DNA from: Candidatus Methylophosphatis roskildensis | Lineage (GTDB): Bacteria; Pseudomonadota; Gammaproteobacteria; Burkholderiales; Rhodocyclaceae | Assembly (NCBI GenBank): GCA_016708905.1 | Contig: JADJEV010000004.1 | Span: forward strand, 806,001-870,000 | Length of the DNA: 64,000 nt | Direction of reading: 5' to 3' | Part shown: in pieces, positions 18,709 to 27,148 of the stretch | How positions within the stretch are numbered: the stretch's first letter is position 1 | Layout: each line of letters opens with the position of its first letter | Notes under the pieces: model-generated | What the model was told of the DNA's origin: nothing | Seen by the model: only the letters and a program-made list of their open reading frames with translations | The model's database searches: none | Made by a program: the position numbers and the translations under genes

Positions 18709-20493
18709 ATGTCGAAAATGCAGGGCATGTACCTGCGCTATACGACGCGACACAAGGACGGCAAGACGCACGTCTACTGGCGCCTGGTGCGTTCGGTGCG
18801 GCGCGGACGCAAGGTGATTCAGGAGACGGTGGCGCAGCTCGGAGAACTCGATGCCGAGGGGCGAGCGCGCGCGACGTCGCTTGCACGAGAGATTTGCGGG
18901 CGAGCAGCGGAGCGCTCACAAGGCGCGCTGTTCGATGACGGGAGCACGGCCGAAGCGATCAAGGTCAGACTCGACGCAGTGCGGCTGGAGCGCTCGAGAA
19001 GCTTCGGCTCGGTGTGGTTGGGACGGCAGCTGTGGCAGGCGCTCAGACTCGACGAACTGTTCGAGGCCCTGCTGCCCCGAGGTCGGGAGTCGGTCGCTTG
19101 GGCCGATGTGATATCGATACTGGTGATTGGCCGGCTGTGCGAGCCCAGCAGCGAACTGCATGTGGCCGAGCAGTGGTACCGCACGAGCGCCCTGGAGGAC
19201 TTGCTCGGTGTGGCCCCGCAGCAGTTGTACGAGGAGCGGCTGTACCGGGCGCTGGACCGATTGCTGCCGCACAAGGAGGCGATCGAGGCGCATCTGGTCA
19301 AGCGCTTCGGAGAGTTGTTCGATCTGGACTACGACCTGCTGCTCTACGACGTGACGAGCACGTACTTCGAGGGCGTGGCCGATCCGGCGATTGCCAAGCG
19401 CGGCTACAGCCGGGATCACCGGCCGGACTGCGTGCAGGTGAACATTGCACTGGTGGTGACCCGGGATGGAATGCCGCTGGGCTACGAGATATTCCCGGGC
19501 AACACCACCGACGTCACCACGGTCGAGCAGATCGTCTCGGGGATGGAGGCCCGCTTTGGCAAAGCCAACCGGGTGTGGGTGATGGACCGGGGGATGGTGA
19601 GCCGGGAGAACGGGGCGTGGCTCAAGGAGACGGGACGCCGCTACGTGATCGGCACCCCGAAGGCAGAGCTCAAGCGCTGGGCCAAACAGATCGAAGAGCG
19701 CACCGACTGGCGCCACATCCGCGATGACGTTGAAGTGAAGTTGTGCCCCAGCCCCGAGGGGGACGAGACGTTTGTGCTCTGTCGCTCGGCCAGTCGGGTC
19801 GAGAAAGAGCGGGCGATGCACGATCGGTTCAAGGCGCGCATCGATACGGCGCTCGCGAGCCTGGAGCGGCGCATCGAGAAGAGCAAGAAGCCGCTCGATC
19901 GGGGCCTCATCGAACGCCAGATCGGACGCTTGCTCGAACGCAACAGCCGGGCTGCCGGCGGATTCACGATCTCGATTACCGACGACGCGGCGCATGCCTC
20001 GGGAATCCGCATGAGCCGAGCGTACCGCGCCGATTGGACCGACTGGGCGCGGCTGAGCGAAGGCCTCTACATCCTGCGCACCAACGTCACCCAGTGGAGC
20101 GACGAGGAACTGTGGACGACCTACATCCAGCTGACCGAGGCCGAAGCGGCGTTCCGCGTGCAAAAGTCCGACCTGGCGATCCGCCCGATCTGGCACCACA
20201 AGGAAGGCCGCATCAAAGCGCACATCCTCGTGTGCTTCCTCGCCTACGCGTTATGGAAGACCTTGCAGCAGTGGCAATCGCGCGCAGGGCTCGGCCACTG
20301 CCCGCGAACCATCCTCACGGAGTTCGCGCGCATTCACGCCGCCGACATCGTGTTGCCGCTGGCGCATTCGAGCAAGCGCGAACTGCGCATACGTTGCGTC
20401 GTACGTCCGGAGCGCGCGCAGACCATCCTGCTCGAACGCCTTGGCCTGAGCCTGCCGCAACGCTTGAAGGCGCCACCAATGACTCAAATGTAG
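18709..20493 (+). CDS. IS1634-family DDE transposase
   Basis: The 594-residue transposase begins MSKMQGMYLRYTTRHKDGKT. It has the conserved LLYDVTSTYFEG (first catalytic Asp, near residue 214), NRVWVMDRGMVSREN (second Asp, near 290) and the late helix YIQLTEAEAAFRVQKSDL, which carries the catalytic Glu near 480 together with the IRPIWHHKEGRIKAHILVCF signature of IS4/IS1634 enzymes. It cuts and rejoins the ends of its own element. The reading frame is uninterrupted. The start could also be the ATG at 18727; 18709 is the longer of the likely choices. Confidence 0.9.
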   Translation: MSKMQGMYLRYTTRHKDGKTHVYWRLVRSVRRGRKVIQETVAQLGELDAEGRARATSLAREICGRAAERSQGALFDDGSTAEAIKVRLDAVRLERSRSFGSVWLGRQLWQALRLDELFEALLPRGRESVAWADVISILVIGRLCEPSSELHVAEQWYRTSALEDLLGVAPQQLYEERLYRALDRLLPHKEAIEAHLVKRFGELFDLDYDLLLYDVTSTYFEGVADPAIAKRGYSRDHRPDCVQVNIALVVTRDGMPLGYEIFPGNTTDVTTVEQIVSGMEARFGKANRVWVMDRGMVSRENGAWLKETGRRYVIGTPKAELKRWAKQIEERTDWRHIRDDVEVKLCPSPEGDETFVLCRSASRVEKERAMHDRFKARIDTALASLERRIEKSKKPLDRGLIERQIGRLLERNSRAAGGFTISITDDAAHASGIRMSRAYRADWTDWARLSEGLYILRTNVTQWSDEELWTTYIQLTEAEAAFRVQKSDLAIRPIWHHKEGRIKAHILVCFLAYALWKTLQQWQSRAGLGHCPRTILTEFARIHAADIVLPLAHSSKRELRIRCVVRPERAQTILLERLGLSLPQRLKAPPMTQM

Positions 20494-20544
20494 TGCCGAC
20501 CTTGAACATTAACCCATTGATAATCCGCAAAACCGCCCCGCCAA

Positions 20545-20562
20545 CTGTGGAAGTTGGGCTAG
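20545..20562 (-). repeat. Right terminal inverted repeat of the IS
   Basis: CTGTGGAAGTTGGGCTAG is the exact inverted copy of the left end at 18526-18543. Confidence 0.85.
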
Positions 20563-20853
20563 TGGAAACGTCCCGTCGTTTGGCCTTCATGGGGTGTCAC
20601 TGCTCGTCGAAGATCTTCGCCGCTGGTTTGCGCCAAATGCCGCACGAGTGCTCGAGAACAGCTATTTCGAAAATCAGCGCGGCCAGTTCGTCTGCATCGT
20701 TCGACTACGGCTAAAGCGACTAAAGGGTCGAAGATTCTTATCATGCCAGACTCATAGCCCCAAATTCCACAACCTTGAGTAACTACATGCGAATTGTCCC
20801 GCGTCGGTCGCGGCCTGCAGCGGGGCGACAGGTCCATGCATTGCTTTCCTACC

Positions 20854-21252
20854 TCAATTCAGCCAGTTCTCCACCGCCAATCCCGCGACCCGACCGAACT
20901 CGCCAAGATTATCGGTGACCAGGACCGCATCGTGCGAAAGCGCTTGAGCCGCAATCATCAGGTCGTAGGGGCCGATCACTTCACCGAGCCGTTCCAGTTC
21001 CGCACGGATCGGGCCGTACAGCCGGGCGGCAGCTTCATCGAAAGGGATGATCTGAATGCCAGCGAGCAGCGTGTCGAAGACACGGCGGTTGTGCTCCCTG
21101 CGTGTGCTTTTGGCGATGCCGTATTCGATCTCAGCGACGACGACCGCAGACAGCAGAATGTCGTTCGCAGGGATGTTTGCAAGGCGCGCCGTTACGCCGG
21201 GGCGCTCTTTGCTCAGTGCGATCAAGATGTTGGTGTCGAGCAGGTAGCGCAT
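20854..21252 (-). CDS. vapC: PIN-domain toxin (VapC family)
   Basis: The 132-residue protein starts MRYLLDTNILIALSKERP, placing the first catalytic Asp at residue 6. It keeps the other acidic residues of the PIN nuclease site in VVVAEIEYGIAKS, GPYDLMIAAQAL and LVTDNLGEF. VapC toxins cleave tRNA or rRNA when free of antitoxin. The open frame extends 25 codons upstream, but the family starts at this Met. It lies five bases after the antitoxin gene. Confidence 0.92.
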   Translation of the reverse strand: MRYLLDTNILIALSKERPGVTARLANIPANDILLSAVVVAEIEYGIAKSTRREHNRRVFDTLLAGIQIIPFDEAAARLYGPIRAELERLGEVIGPYDLMIAAQALSHDAVLVTDNLGEFGRVAGLAVENWLN

Positions 21253-21257
21253 GACCC

Positions 21258-21503
21258 TCACTCTAGATCGACCGCCTCCAACGGCAGGTCGACCGGCTGT
21301 TCGAGGTCCAGCCCACCCAGTGACCAAGCCTCGCGGAACACCTCCGCGGCGCTCTTCGGCGTCCTGGGTTCCGGAATCAGACGCGCAACGGGTTTGCCGC
21401 GCCGCGCGATGATGATCTCTTCGCCGGCTTCGACCTGCTCGATCAAGGCGGACAGGTGCGCCTTCGCTTCCGCAATCTGAACTCGACGCACAATCGCCTC
21501 CAT
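21258..21503 (-). CDS. Phd/YefM-family antitoxin
   Basis: The 81-residue protein has the Phd/YefM N-terminal DNA-binding fold (RRVQIAEAKAHLSALIEQVE, then IIARRGKPVARLIPEP) and a flexible C-terminal tail that would bind the toxin. It should neutralise the PIN toxin encoded immediately downstream and repress the shared promoter. The ATG at 21503 is preferred; an upstream TTG would add four residues. Confidence 0.88.
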   Translation of the reverse strand: MEAIVRRVQIAEAKAHLSALIEQVEAGEEIIIARRGKPVARLIPEPRTPKSAAEVFREAWSLGGLDLEQPVDLPLEAVDLE

Positions 21504-21662
21504 GAATATGACCAAGTTGGTCCAGTTATTCTAGGGGTTCTGCCGATAACAGGCAAGGTTGGCGCGTTCCGTGCCGCACATCTTGAAGGCAAAACAATAG
21601 GAGGCGGATCACGATTCTTTGGCAACAGCAAACCCAGAACGGAATCACCTTCCCGACGGAAG

Positions 21663-22622
21663 CTATCGCGCCGTACCGCGCGGAAGCCACTCCGCTACAC
21701 GACATGCAACCGACGAGGCGGCAGCCGGATCGCAACAGTCGAACACTTCGAGATCGGGCATCGCGCGCAGCCAGGTGAGTTGGCGTTTCGCGAGCTGGCG
21801 CGTCGCGTAGATGCCGCGCTCGCGAAGTTCTTTCGGCGGAAGCGTGCCGTCCAGAAACGCCCACACCTGCCGGTAGCCGACGCAACGCATCGAGGGCAGG
21901 GCGGCGTCGAGCGCATATTTCTCGCGCAGCGCGCGTACCTCGTCGATCAGTCCCGCGGCGAGCATGGCATCGAAGCGTTGCGCGATGCGCGCATGCAGTA
22001 CGTTGCGGTCCGATGGGGCGAGGCCGATCGCGTGCAGTCGATACGGTAGCTCGGCCCCTTCGCGTTTCGCATAGCTTTCGCCGAGTGGTCGCCCGGTCAG
22101 GCGCACCACTTCCAGCGCGCGCTGGATGCGCTGGGCGTCGGTCGGCTTGAGCCGGCCGGCGGTTTGCGGGTCGAGCGTAGCCAGTTGCGCATGCAGCACC
22201 GGCCAGCCGTGACGCATCGCGGCTTCGTCGATCTGCGCGCGGATGCCGGGGTCGGCCGGCGGCAGCTTCGATAGTCCTTCGCGCAGCGCCTTCACGTAGA
22301 GCATGGTGCCGCCGACCAGCAGCGGGAGGCGGCCGCGGGCGCTGATGTCCCGCATGGCAGCCAGGGCGTCGTCGCGAAAGCGCGCAGCCGAATAGCTTTG
22401 CTCGGGCGTGACCAAGTTGATCAGGTGATGCGGCACACGCGCGCGCTCCGCCCGCGTCGCCTTGGCGGTGCCGATGTCCATGTCGACATAGACCTGCGCC
22501 GAATCGACGCTGACGATCTCGACCGGCAGGCGGCTCGCCAGTTCGAACGCCACCGCGCTCTTGCCGCTGGCGGTCGGGCCGATCAGCAGGATGGCCGGCG
22601 GCAGCGGCGTGGCGCCGCTCAT
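21663..22622 (-). CDS. miaA: tRNA dimethylallyltransferase
   Basis: The 319-residue enzyme transfers a dimethylallyl group to A37 of tRNAs reading UNN codons. Motifs seen are the P-loop IGPTASGKSAVA near 15-26, VDSAQVYVDMDIGTAKA near 40-56, VGGTMLYVKALREGL near 102, and the C-terminal CVGYRQVW and ATRQLAKRQLTWLR. The start MSGATPL at 22622 overlaps the mutL stop by ATGA. Thus mutL-miaA form the coupled pair common in proteobacteria. Confidence 0.96.
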   Translation of the reverse strand: MSGATPLPPAILLIGPTASGKSAVAFELASRLPVEIVSVDSAQVYVDMDIGTAKATRAERARVPHHLINLVTPEQSYSAARFRDDALAAMRDISARGRLPLLVGGTMLYVKALREGLSKLPPADPGIRAQIDEAAMRHGWPVLHAQLATLDPQTAGRLKPTDAQRIQRALEVVRLTGRPLGESYAKREGAELPYRLHAIGLAPSDRNVLHARIAQRFDAMLAAGLIDEVRALREKYALDAALPSMRCVGYRQVWAFLDGTLPPKELRERGIYATRQLAKRQLTWLRAMPDLEVFDCCDPAAASSVACRVAEWLPRGTAR

Positions 22623-24406
22623 TGCCCGCGCATGAACAGCCGGTCGAGTTCGGCGATCGACAACTGGGTCCACGTCGGGCGGCCGTGGTTGCACTGGTCG
22701 GCGCGCTCGGTGGCTTCCATCTCGCGCAGCAGCGCGTTCATCTCGGGCAGGCTCAGCATGCGGTTGGCGCGCACCGCGCCGTGGCAGGCCATGGTCGCCA
22801 GCAGCTCGTTGCGCCGCGCCTCGATCACGTTGCTGGCCGGAAACTCGCGCAGTTCGGCCAGCAGCGCGCGCACCAGGTCCGCCACCGGCGCGCGCGCGAG
22901 AAGCGCCGGCACGCTGCGCACCACCAGTTCGTGCGGGCCGGCGGCGGCGACGTCGAAGCCCAGCCGCGCCAGCACGTCGGCATGGTCGGCAGCGGCCGCC
23001 ATGTCCTGTGCGCCGAGCGAGAATACCGCCGGGATCAGCAGCGCCTGGGTGGCCGGTGCGCCGTCGAGCACGTGCTTGAGTTTTTCGTAGAGGATGCGTT
23101 CATGCGCGGCATGCATGTCGACCAGCACCAGCCCGGCCTGGTTCTGCGCCAGCACGTAGATGCCATGCAGTTGGGCGATCGCGTAGCCCAGAGGTTGCGC
23201 AGGTGCCTCGCCGGAGAGCCGCATGGATTGGACGTCGCCGGCCGGTGATGGCTGGAGAGGCGCATGGATATTGGCTTGCAGGCCGGTGGCGCTCGTGGCG
23301 CCGCGGATCATGTCGAAATAGGCGGGGGTCGGCTGCTCGACGGCGAGCCCTGCCTGATGCTGCGGCCAAGCCGGTGCCGAAGTTCGCGCTGCGTGGTCGG
23401 CGCTCGACTGGCCGGCACCGGCCGAGGCAACCGGCGCGCCGAGGGCGCGCGTCAGCGCGTGGAACACCAGTTGATGCACGGCCCGCCCGTCGCGAAAGCG
23501 CACCTCGGTCTTGGCCGGATGCACATTCACGTCGACCAGCGCCGGATCGATGTCGAGGAACAGCACGAAGGCCGGATGGCGGCTGCCGTGCAGGATGTCG
23601 GCATAAGCCTGGCGCAGCGCGTGGGCGAGCAGCTTGTCGCGCACGAAGCGCCGGTTGACATAGAAGAACTGCGCATCGCGGGTGCCGCGCGAATAGGCGG
23701 GCAGGGCGGCATGACCAAAAAGTCGCAGCGGCCCGGCCTCGACATCGACGGCACGCCCATGCTGCATGAATTCTTCGCCCAGCAACTCGCGCAGGCGCCG
23801 CGCCAGGTCGGCCGCCGGCAGGCGTTGCGTGACACGGGCATTGTGGCTGAGCTGCAGCGCGACATCGGGCCGCGCCAGCGCGATGCGGCGGAACACGTCG
23901 TCGCAGTGGGCGAACTCGGTGGCCTCCGACTTGAGGAACTTGCGCCGCGCCGGGGTATTGAAATAGAGGTCGGCCACCTCGAGCACGCTTCCGGCCGACA
24001 GCGCGGCGGGTGCCGGCTCGCGCTCGCCGCCGTGTATGCGCCAGGCGTGGCTGCTGCCCGCCTCGCGGCTGGTGATCTGCACGCGCGCGACGGCCGCGAT
24101 GGCCGCCAGCGCCTCGCCGCGAAATCCGAGCGTGCCGACCCGTTCGAGGTCGTCCAGGGTGGCGATCTTGCTGGTCGCATGGCGGGCGAGTGCCAGCGGC
24201 AGGTCGTCCTTCGCGATGCCAACGCCGTCGTCGGCCACGCGGATCTGCCGCACGCCGCCCTCGGCCAGTTGCACGTCGATCTCGCGGCTGCCAGCGTCCA
24301 GACTGTTCTCCAGCAACTCCTTCAGCACCGAGGCCGGCCGTTCGACCACCTCGCCGGCGGCGATCTGGCTGATCAGCAGTTCGGGCAGCGGGTGGATGGC
24401 GGACAT
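22619..24406 (-). CDS. mutL: DNA mismatch repair protein MutL (endonuclease-type)
   Basis: The 595-residue protein links mismatch recognition by MutS to strand incision. The N-terminal GHKL ATPase has LLENSLDAGS near 30-39, RVADDGVGI near 56 and TLGFRGEALAAIAAV near 91. The C-terminal dimer domain contains VDMHAAHERILYE near 425 and CNHGRPTWTQL near the end. These resemble the metal-binding DQHA(x2)E(x4)E and CPHGRP motifs of nicking MutL proteins, with Met in place of Gln and Asn in place of Pro. That fits a host without MutH. miaA follows with a four-base overlap. Confidence 0.96.
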   Translation of the reverse strand: MSAIHPLPELLISQIAAGEVVERPASVLKELLENSLDAGSREIDVQLAEGGVRQIRVADDGVGIAKDDLPLALARHATSKIATLDDLERVGTLGFRGEALAAIAAVARVQITSREAGSSHAWRIHGGEREPAPAALSAGSVLEVADLYFNTPARRKFLKSEATEFAHCDDVFRRIALARPDVALQLSHNARVTQRLPAADLARRLRELLGEEFMQHGRAVDVEAGPLRLFGHAALPAYSRGTRDAQFFYVNRRFVRDKLLAHALRQAYADILHGSRHPAFVLFLDIDPALVDVNVHPAKTEVRFRDGRAVHQLVFHALTRALGAPVASAGAGQSSADHAARTSAPAWPQHQAGLAVEQPTPAYFDMIRGATSATGLQANIHAPLQPSPAGDVQSMRLSGEAPAQPLGYAIAQLHGIYVLAQNQAGLVLVDMHAAHERILYEKLKHVLDGAPATQALLIPAVFSLGAQDMAAAADHADVLARLGFDVAAAGPHELVVRSVPALLARAPVADLVRALLAELREFPASNVIEARRNELLATMACHGAVRANRMLSLPEMNALLREMEATERADQCNHGRPTWTQLSIAELDRLFMRGQ

Positions 24407-24482
24407 GAGCGCGCTCGATTATACCGGCCGGGGTGCGGCGGCCGGCTCCGGTAGAATCGCGGGTTTGCGCTCCGGTGCCGCC

Positions 24483-25151
24483 ATGGAATTGCTCGGCCAG
24501 TTCATCGATATCGTCCTGCACCTCGACCGCCATCTCGAGCTGCTGCTCGCCCAATACGGAACCTGGATCTACGCGATCCTGTTCCTGATCATCTTCTGCG
24601 AGACCGGGCTGGTGGTGACGCCGTTCCTGCCTGGTGACTCCCTGCTGTTCGTCGCCGGCGCCCTGGCGGCCAAGGGCGGCGGGCTCGAAATCGTGCCGCT
24701 GTGCGCCACCCTGAGCGCGGCGGCCGTGATGGGCGACAACGTCAATTACTGGATCGGCCGATACTTCGGCCCGCGCGTGTTCCGCTGGGAGCAGTCGCGT
24801 TTCTTCAACCGCGCCGCGTTCGACAAGACCCACGCCTTCTACGAAAAGCACGGCGGCAAGGCGCTGCTGATCGCGCGCTACATGCCGTTGGCGCGCACCT
24901 TCGCGCCCTTCGTCGCCGGCGTGGCGAAGATGACCTATCCGCGGTTCGTTCTGGTCGACGTGGCCGGCGGCCTGACCTGGGTGATCTCACTGTGCGGTGC
25001 CGGCTACCTGTTCGGCAACGTGCCCTTCGTCAAGAACAATCTGACTGCGGTCATCTTCGGCATCATCGGCCTGTCGCTACTGCCGCTGGCGATCGGCTGG
25101 TGGAAGCACCGCAGCGCGGCCGCCGCGGTCGCCGCCCAGAAGACCTCCTGA
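24483..25151 (+). CDS. DedA-family inner-membrane protein
   Basis: The 222-residue membrane protein has the DedA/VTT signature: CETGLVVTPFLPGDSLLF near 41-58 with the re-entrant Gly-Asp, and a second one, ARYMPLARTFAPFVAGVA near 138-155, with the conserved Arg residues. About five hydrophobic segments are visible. Family members act in lipid (undecaprenyl phosphate or phosphatidylethanolamine) transport across the inner membrane and in proton-dependent homeostasis. It is transcribed divergently from mutL across 76 bases. Confidence 0.9.
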   Translation: MELLGQFIDIVLHLDRHLELLLAQYGTWIYAILFLIIFCETGLVVTPFLPGDSLLFVAGALAAKGGGLEIVPLCATLSAAAVMGDNVNYWIGRYFGPRVFRWEQSRFFNRAAFDKTHAFYEKHGGKALLIARYMPLARTFAPFVAGVAKMTYPRFVLVDVAGGLTWVISLCGAGYLFGNVPFVKNNLTAVIFGIIGLSLLPLAIGWWKHRSAAAAVAAQKTS

Positions 25152-25244
25152 GAACCGGGCGGCGGGGCCGCGCCCGCCGGCGCGGTAGAATCCGGCTTCG
25201 GCCGGGGGGCGCTGGCGCGTCGTGGTCGCGCGGGAACCGCGCCG

Positions 25245-25955
25245 TTGCCCATCGACGGCCTCGACATCTTGAAATCCATCGTCATCGTCATTTCCGGTAG
25301 AGGCAGCAATCTGGCCGCGATCATGCGCGCCGGTCTGCCGGCGCGCATCGCGGCGGTGATCAGCAATCGGGCCGACGCCGCCGGGCTGGCGCTGGCGCGC
25401 GAGGCCGGCATCGCGACCGCGGTGCTCGACAATCGCGATTTCGGCTCGCGCGAGGAGTTCGACGCCGCGCTGGCCGCGCACATCGACCGACACGCGCCGG
25501 ATCTGCTGGTACTGGCCGGCTTCATGCGTGTACTCACTGACGGATTCGTCGAGCGCTATCGCGGCCGGCTGATCAACATCCACCCGTCGCTGCTGCCGGC
25601 GTTTGGCGGGCTGGCGACTCACCGCCGGGCGCTCGAGGCCGGGGTGCGCATTCATGGCTGCACCGTGCATTTCGTGACGGCCGACCTGGACGGCGGGCCG
25701 ATCATCGCCCAGGCGGCGGTCTCGGTGCTGCCGGACGACGACGAGACGGCGCTGGCCGCCCGCGTGCTGGCGCAAGAGCACCGCCTCTACCCGCAGGCAA
25801 TTCGCTGGTTCCTCGACGGGCGCCTGACCCTGGGTGACGACGGCCGAACCCGCCTGTCGGACGTCGCTGCGCCGGCACAGTGCCTGCTGGCCCCGCCGCT
25901 CGACCGGGCGAGCGCCGCCATCGGCTCGTCCGACGCTGATGGCGCGGCGGGCTGA
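25245..25955 (+). CDS. purN: Phosphoribosylglycinamide formyltransferase
   Basis: The enzyme formylates GAR in purine synthesis using 10-formyltetrahydrofolate. Motifs are VVISGRGSNLAAIMRAG at the N-terminus, the catalytic-region INIHPSLLPAFGG near 116 and the GCTVHFVTADLDGGPII His/Asp segment near 144. No ATG fits: TTG at 25245 gives 236 residues and TTG at 25269 (LKSIVIVISG) gives the usual family N-terminus, so the true start may be 25269. The C-terminus is about 20 residues longer than typical and overlaps the next gene by 17 bases. Confidence 0.94.
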   Translation: MPIDGLDILKSIVIVISGRGSNLAAIMRAGLPARIAAVISNRADAAGLALAREAGIATAVLDNRDFGSREEFDAALAAHIDRHAPDLLVLAGFMRVLTDGFVERYRGRLINIHPSLLPAFGGLATHRRALEAGVRIHGCTVHFVTADLDGGPIIAQAAVSVLPDDDETALAARVLAQEHRLYPQAIRWFLDGRLTLGDDGRTRLSDVAAPAQCLLAPPLDRASAAIGSSDADGAAG

Positions 25956-27138
25956 TCGCGCCTTGCTGGGCGCCCTGGTGGTGTCGGCACTCGGTCATGT
26001 GGCGGTAATCGTCGGCCCCGCCTGGCAACTGCCCGAGGACAACGACGACACGCGGACGCGGGTCGAGGCGCGCCTCGTGACGGCGCCGGCTGCGCTGGCG
26101 CAGGCCGGTCTGCAGGCAGCCGCGGCGCCCGCGCCGGCAGTCAAGCCAGCGTCGAAACCGGCGCCCAAGCCCCGGCCCCGGCCGCGGCGCAAGCCGGCGC
26201 CACCGGCCGCGCCGCAGACCCCGGTGGCGAGCCTGGGCGAGTTGCCGGCAGCCGAGCCGCAGGTCGCCGAGGCCGCTACGGCGCCAGTCGAGGCGCCCGC
26301 GGCCGAGCCGGCGGCGAGGATCCCCGACAGCGAAAGCGGCGGCGAAAACACCCCGGAAGAGCCCGCGGGTGCTGCCCCGACGGGAGGAGAAGTGACTGAT
26401 CCGGCGGAAGAAACCGGGTCGCGGGCGGCGCCGGCCGGCGCTCTGCAGGAGGCCGGCGCGCCGGCCGAGGCCGCCCTGCCGCGCGCTGCCCGGATCGCGT
26501 TCTCCCTTATACTTGCCAACCTGCAGGTCGGCGAGGCGCTGCAAACTTGGCAGCGCGATGAGCGCGGCTACCGCTTGCGCATCGTCATGGAAACCACCGG
26601 TGCGGCGCGCTTGTTCAAGGCGCTGACGATTACCCAGACCAGCGCCGGCGAGCTCGATGCCGGCGGACTCAAGCCGCAGTCGTTCGTCTACGAACAGACC
26701 GGACGCAACACGGCGAATTCGACCTTCGACTGGGCACAGATGAAACTCATCCTGGAACAGGGCGAGAACCGCAAGGAATTTCCGCTCGACCCCGGCGCCC
26801 AGGATCTGCTGAGCCTGCCCTACCAGCTCGGTCTGGCGCAGGAGGCCCGGCAGACCACGGTGTCGGTGGCGAGCGGCAAGAACTACAACCGGCACGATCT
26901 GGAATGGGTCGGCGAGGAGACGGTTGCGACGCCCGCCGGCGAGGTCCGCGCGATGCATGTGCGCACGGTCGGCAGCGACCAGACCACCGAATTCTGGCTG
27001 GCGCCGCGAATGCACAACCTGCCGGTGCGCATCATGTTCACCGATCGCAAGGGCACGGCGACCCAGTTGATCGCGCACGATGTCGAGGCGGACGGCACTG
27101 CGCTGCTGCGCCGCACCGACATCACTGAAAGGAAATGA
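25939..27138 (+). CDS. DUF3108-domain envelope protein with Pro/Ala-rich linker
   Basis: The 399-residue protein has one N-terminal membrane segment (ALLGALVVSALGHVAVIVG, residues 9-27). A long Ala/Pro/Lys-rich stretch to about 180 (KPAPKPRPRPRRKPAPPAAP) recalls the spacer of TonB proteins. A C-terminal DUF3108 beta-rich domain runs from about 190 to 395. It probably spans the periplasm from the inner membrane. Its function is unknown; in betaproteobacteria this family is often found beside purN. It starts inside the purN 3' end and ends 10 bases before rsmB. Confidence 0.85.
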   Translation: MARRADRALLGALVVSALGHVAVIVGPAWQLPEDNDDTRTRVEARLVTAPAALAQAGLQAAAAPAPAVKPASKPAPKPRPRPRRKPAPPAAPQTPVASLGELPAAEPQVAEAATAPVEAPAAEPAARIPDSESGGENTPEEPAGAAPTGGEVTDPAEETGSRAAPAGALQEAGAPAEAALPRAARIAFSLILANLQVGEALQTWQRDERGYRLRIVMETTGAARLFKALTITQTSAGELDAGGLKPQSFVYEQTGRNTANSTFDWAQMKLILEQGENRKEFPLDPGAQDLLSLPYQLGLAQEARQTTVSVASGKNYNRHDLEWVGEETVATPAGEVRAMHVRTVGSDQTTEFWLAPRMHNLPVRIMFTDRKGTATQLIAHDVEADGTALLRRTDITERK

Positions 27139-27148
27139 CGGTTTCTCC

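Larger units (their letters stand above)
18526..20562 (+). mobile_element. IS1634-like insertion sequence (IS4 superfamily)
   Basis: About 2.04 kb is bounded by inverted repeats. CTAGCCCAACTTCCACAG at 18526-18543 is matched by its reverse complement at 20545-20562. Because CTAG is self-complementary, it may be a short target duplication instead, in which case the element is 18530-20558 with terminal repeat CCCAACTTCCACAGT. A single intact transposase gene fills the element, so it may be active. It sits between the GT4-STAND-TPR gene and a toxin-antitoxin pair. Confidence 0.85.
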
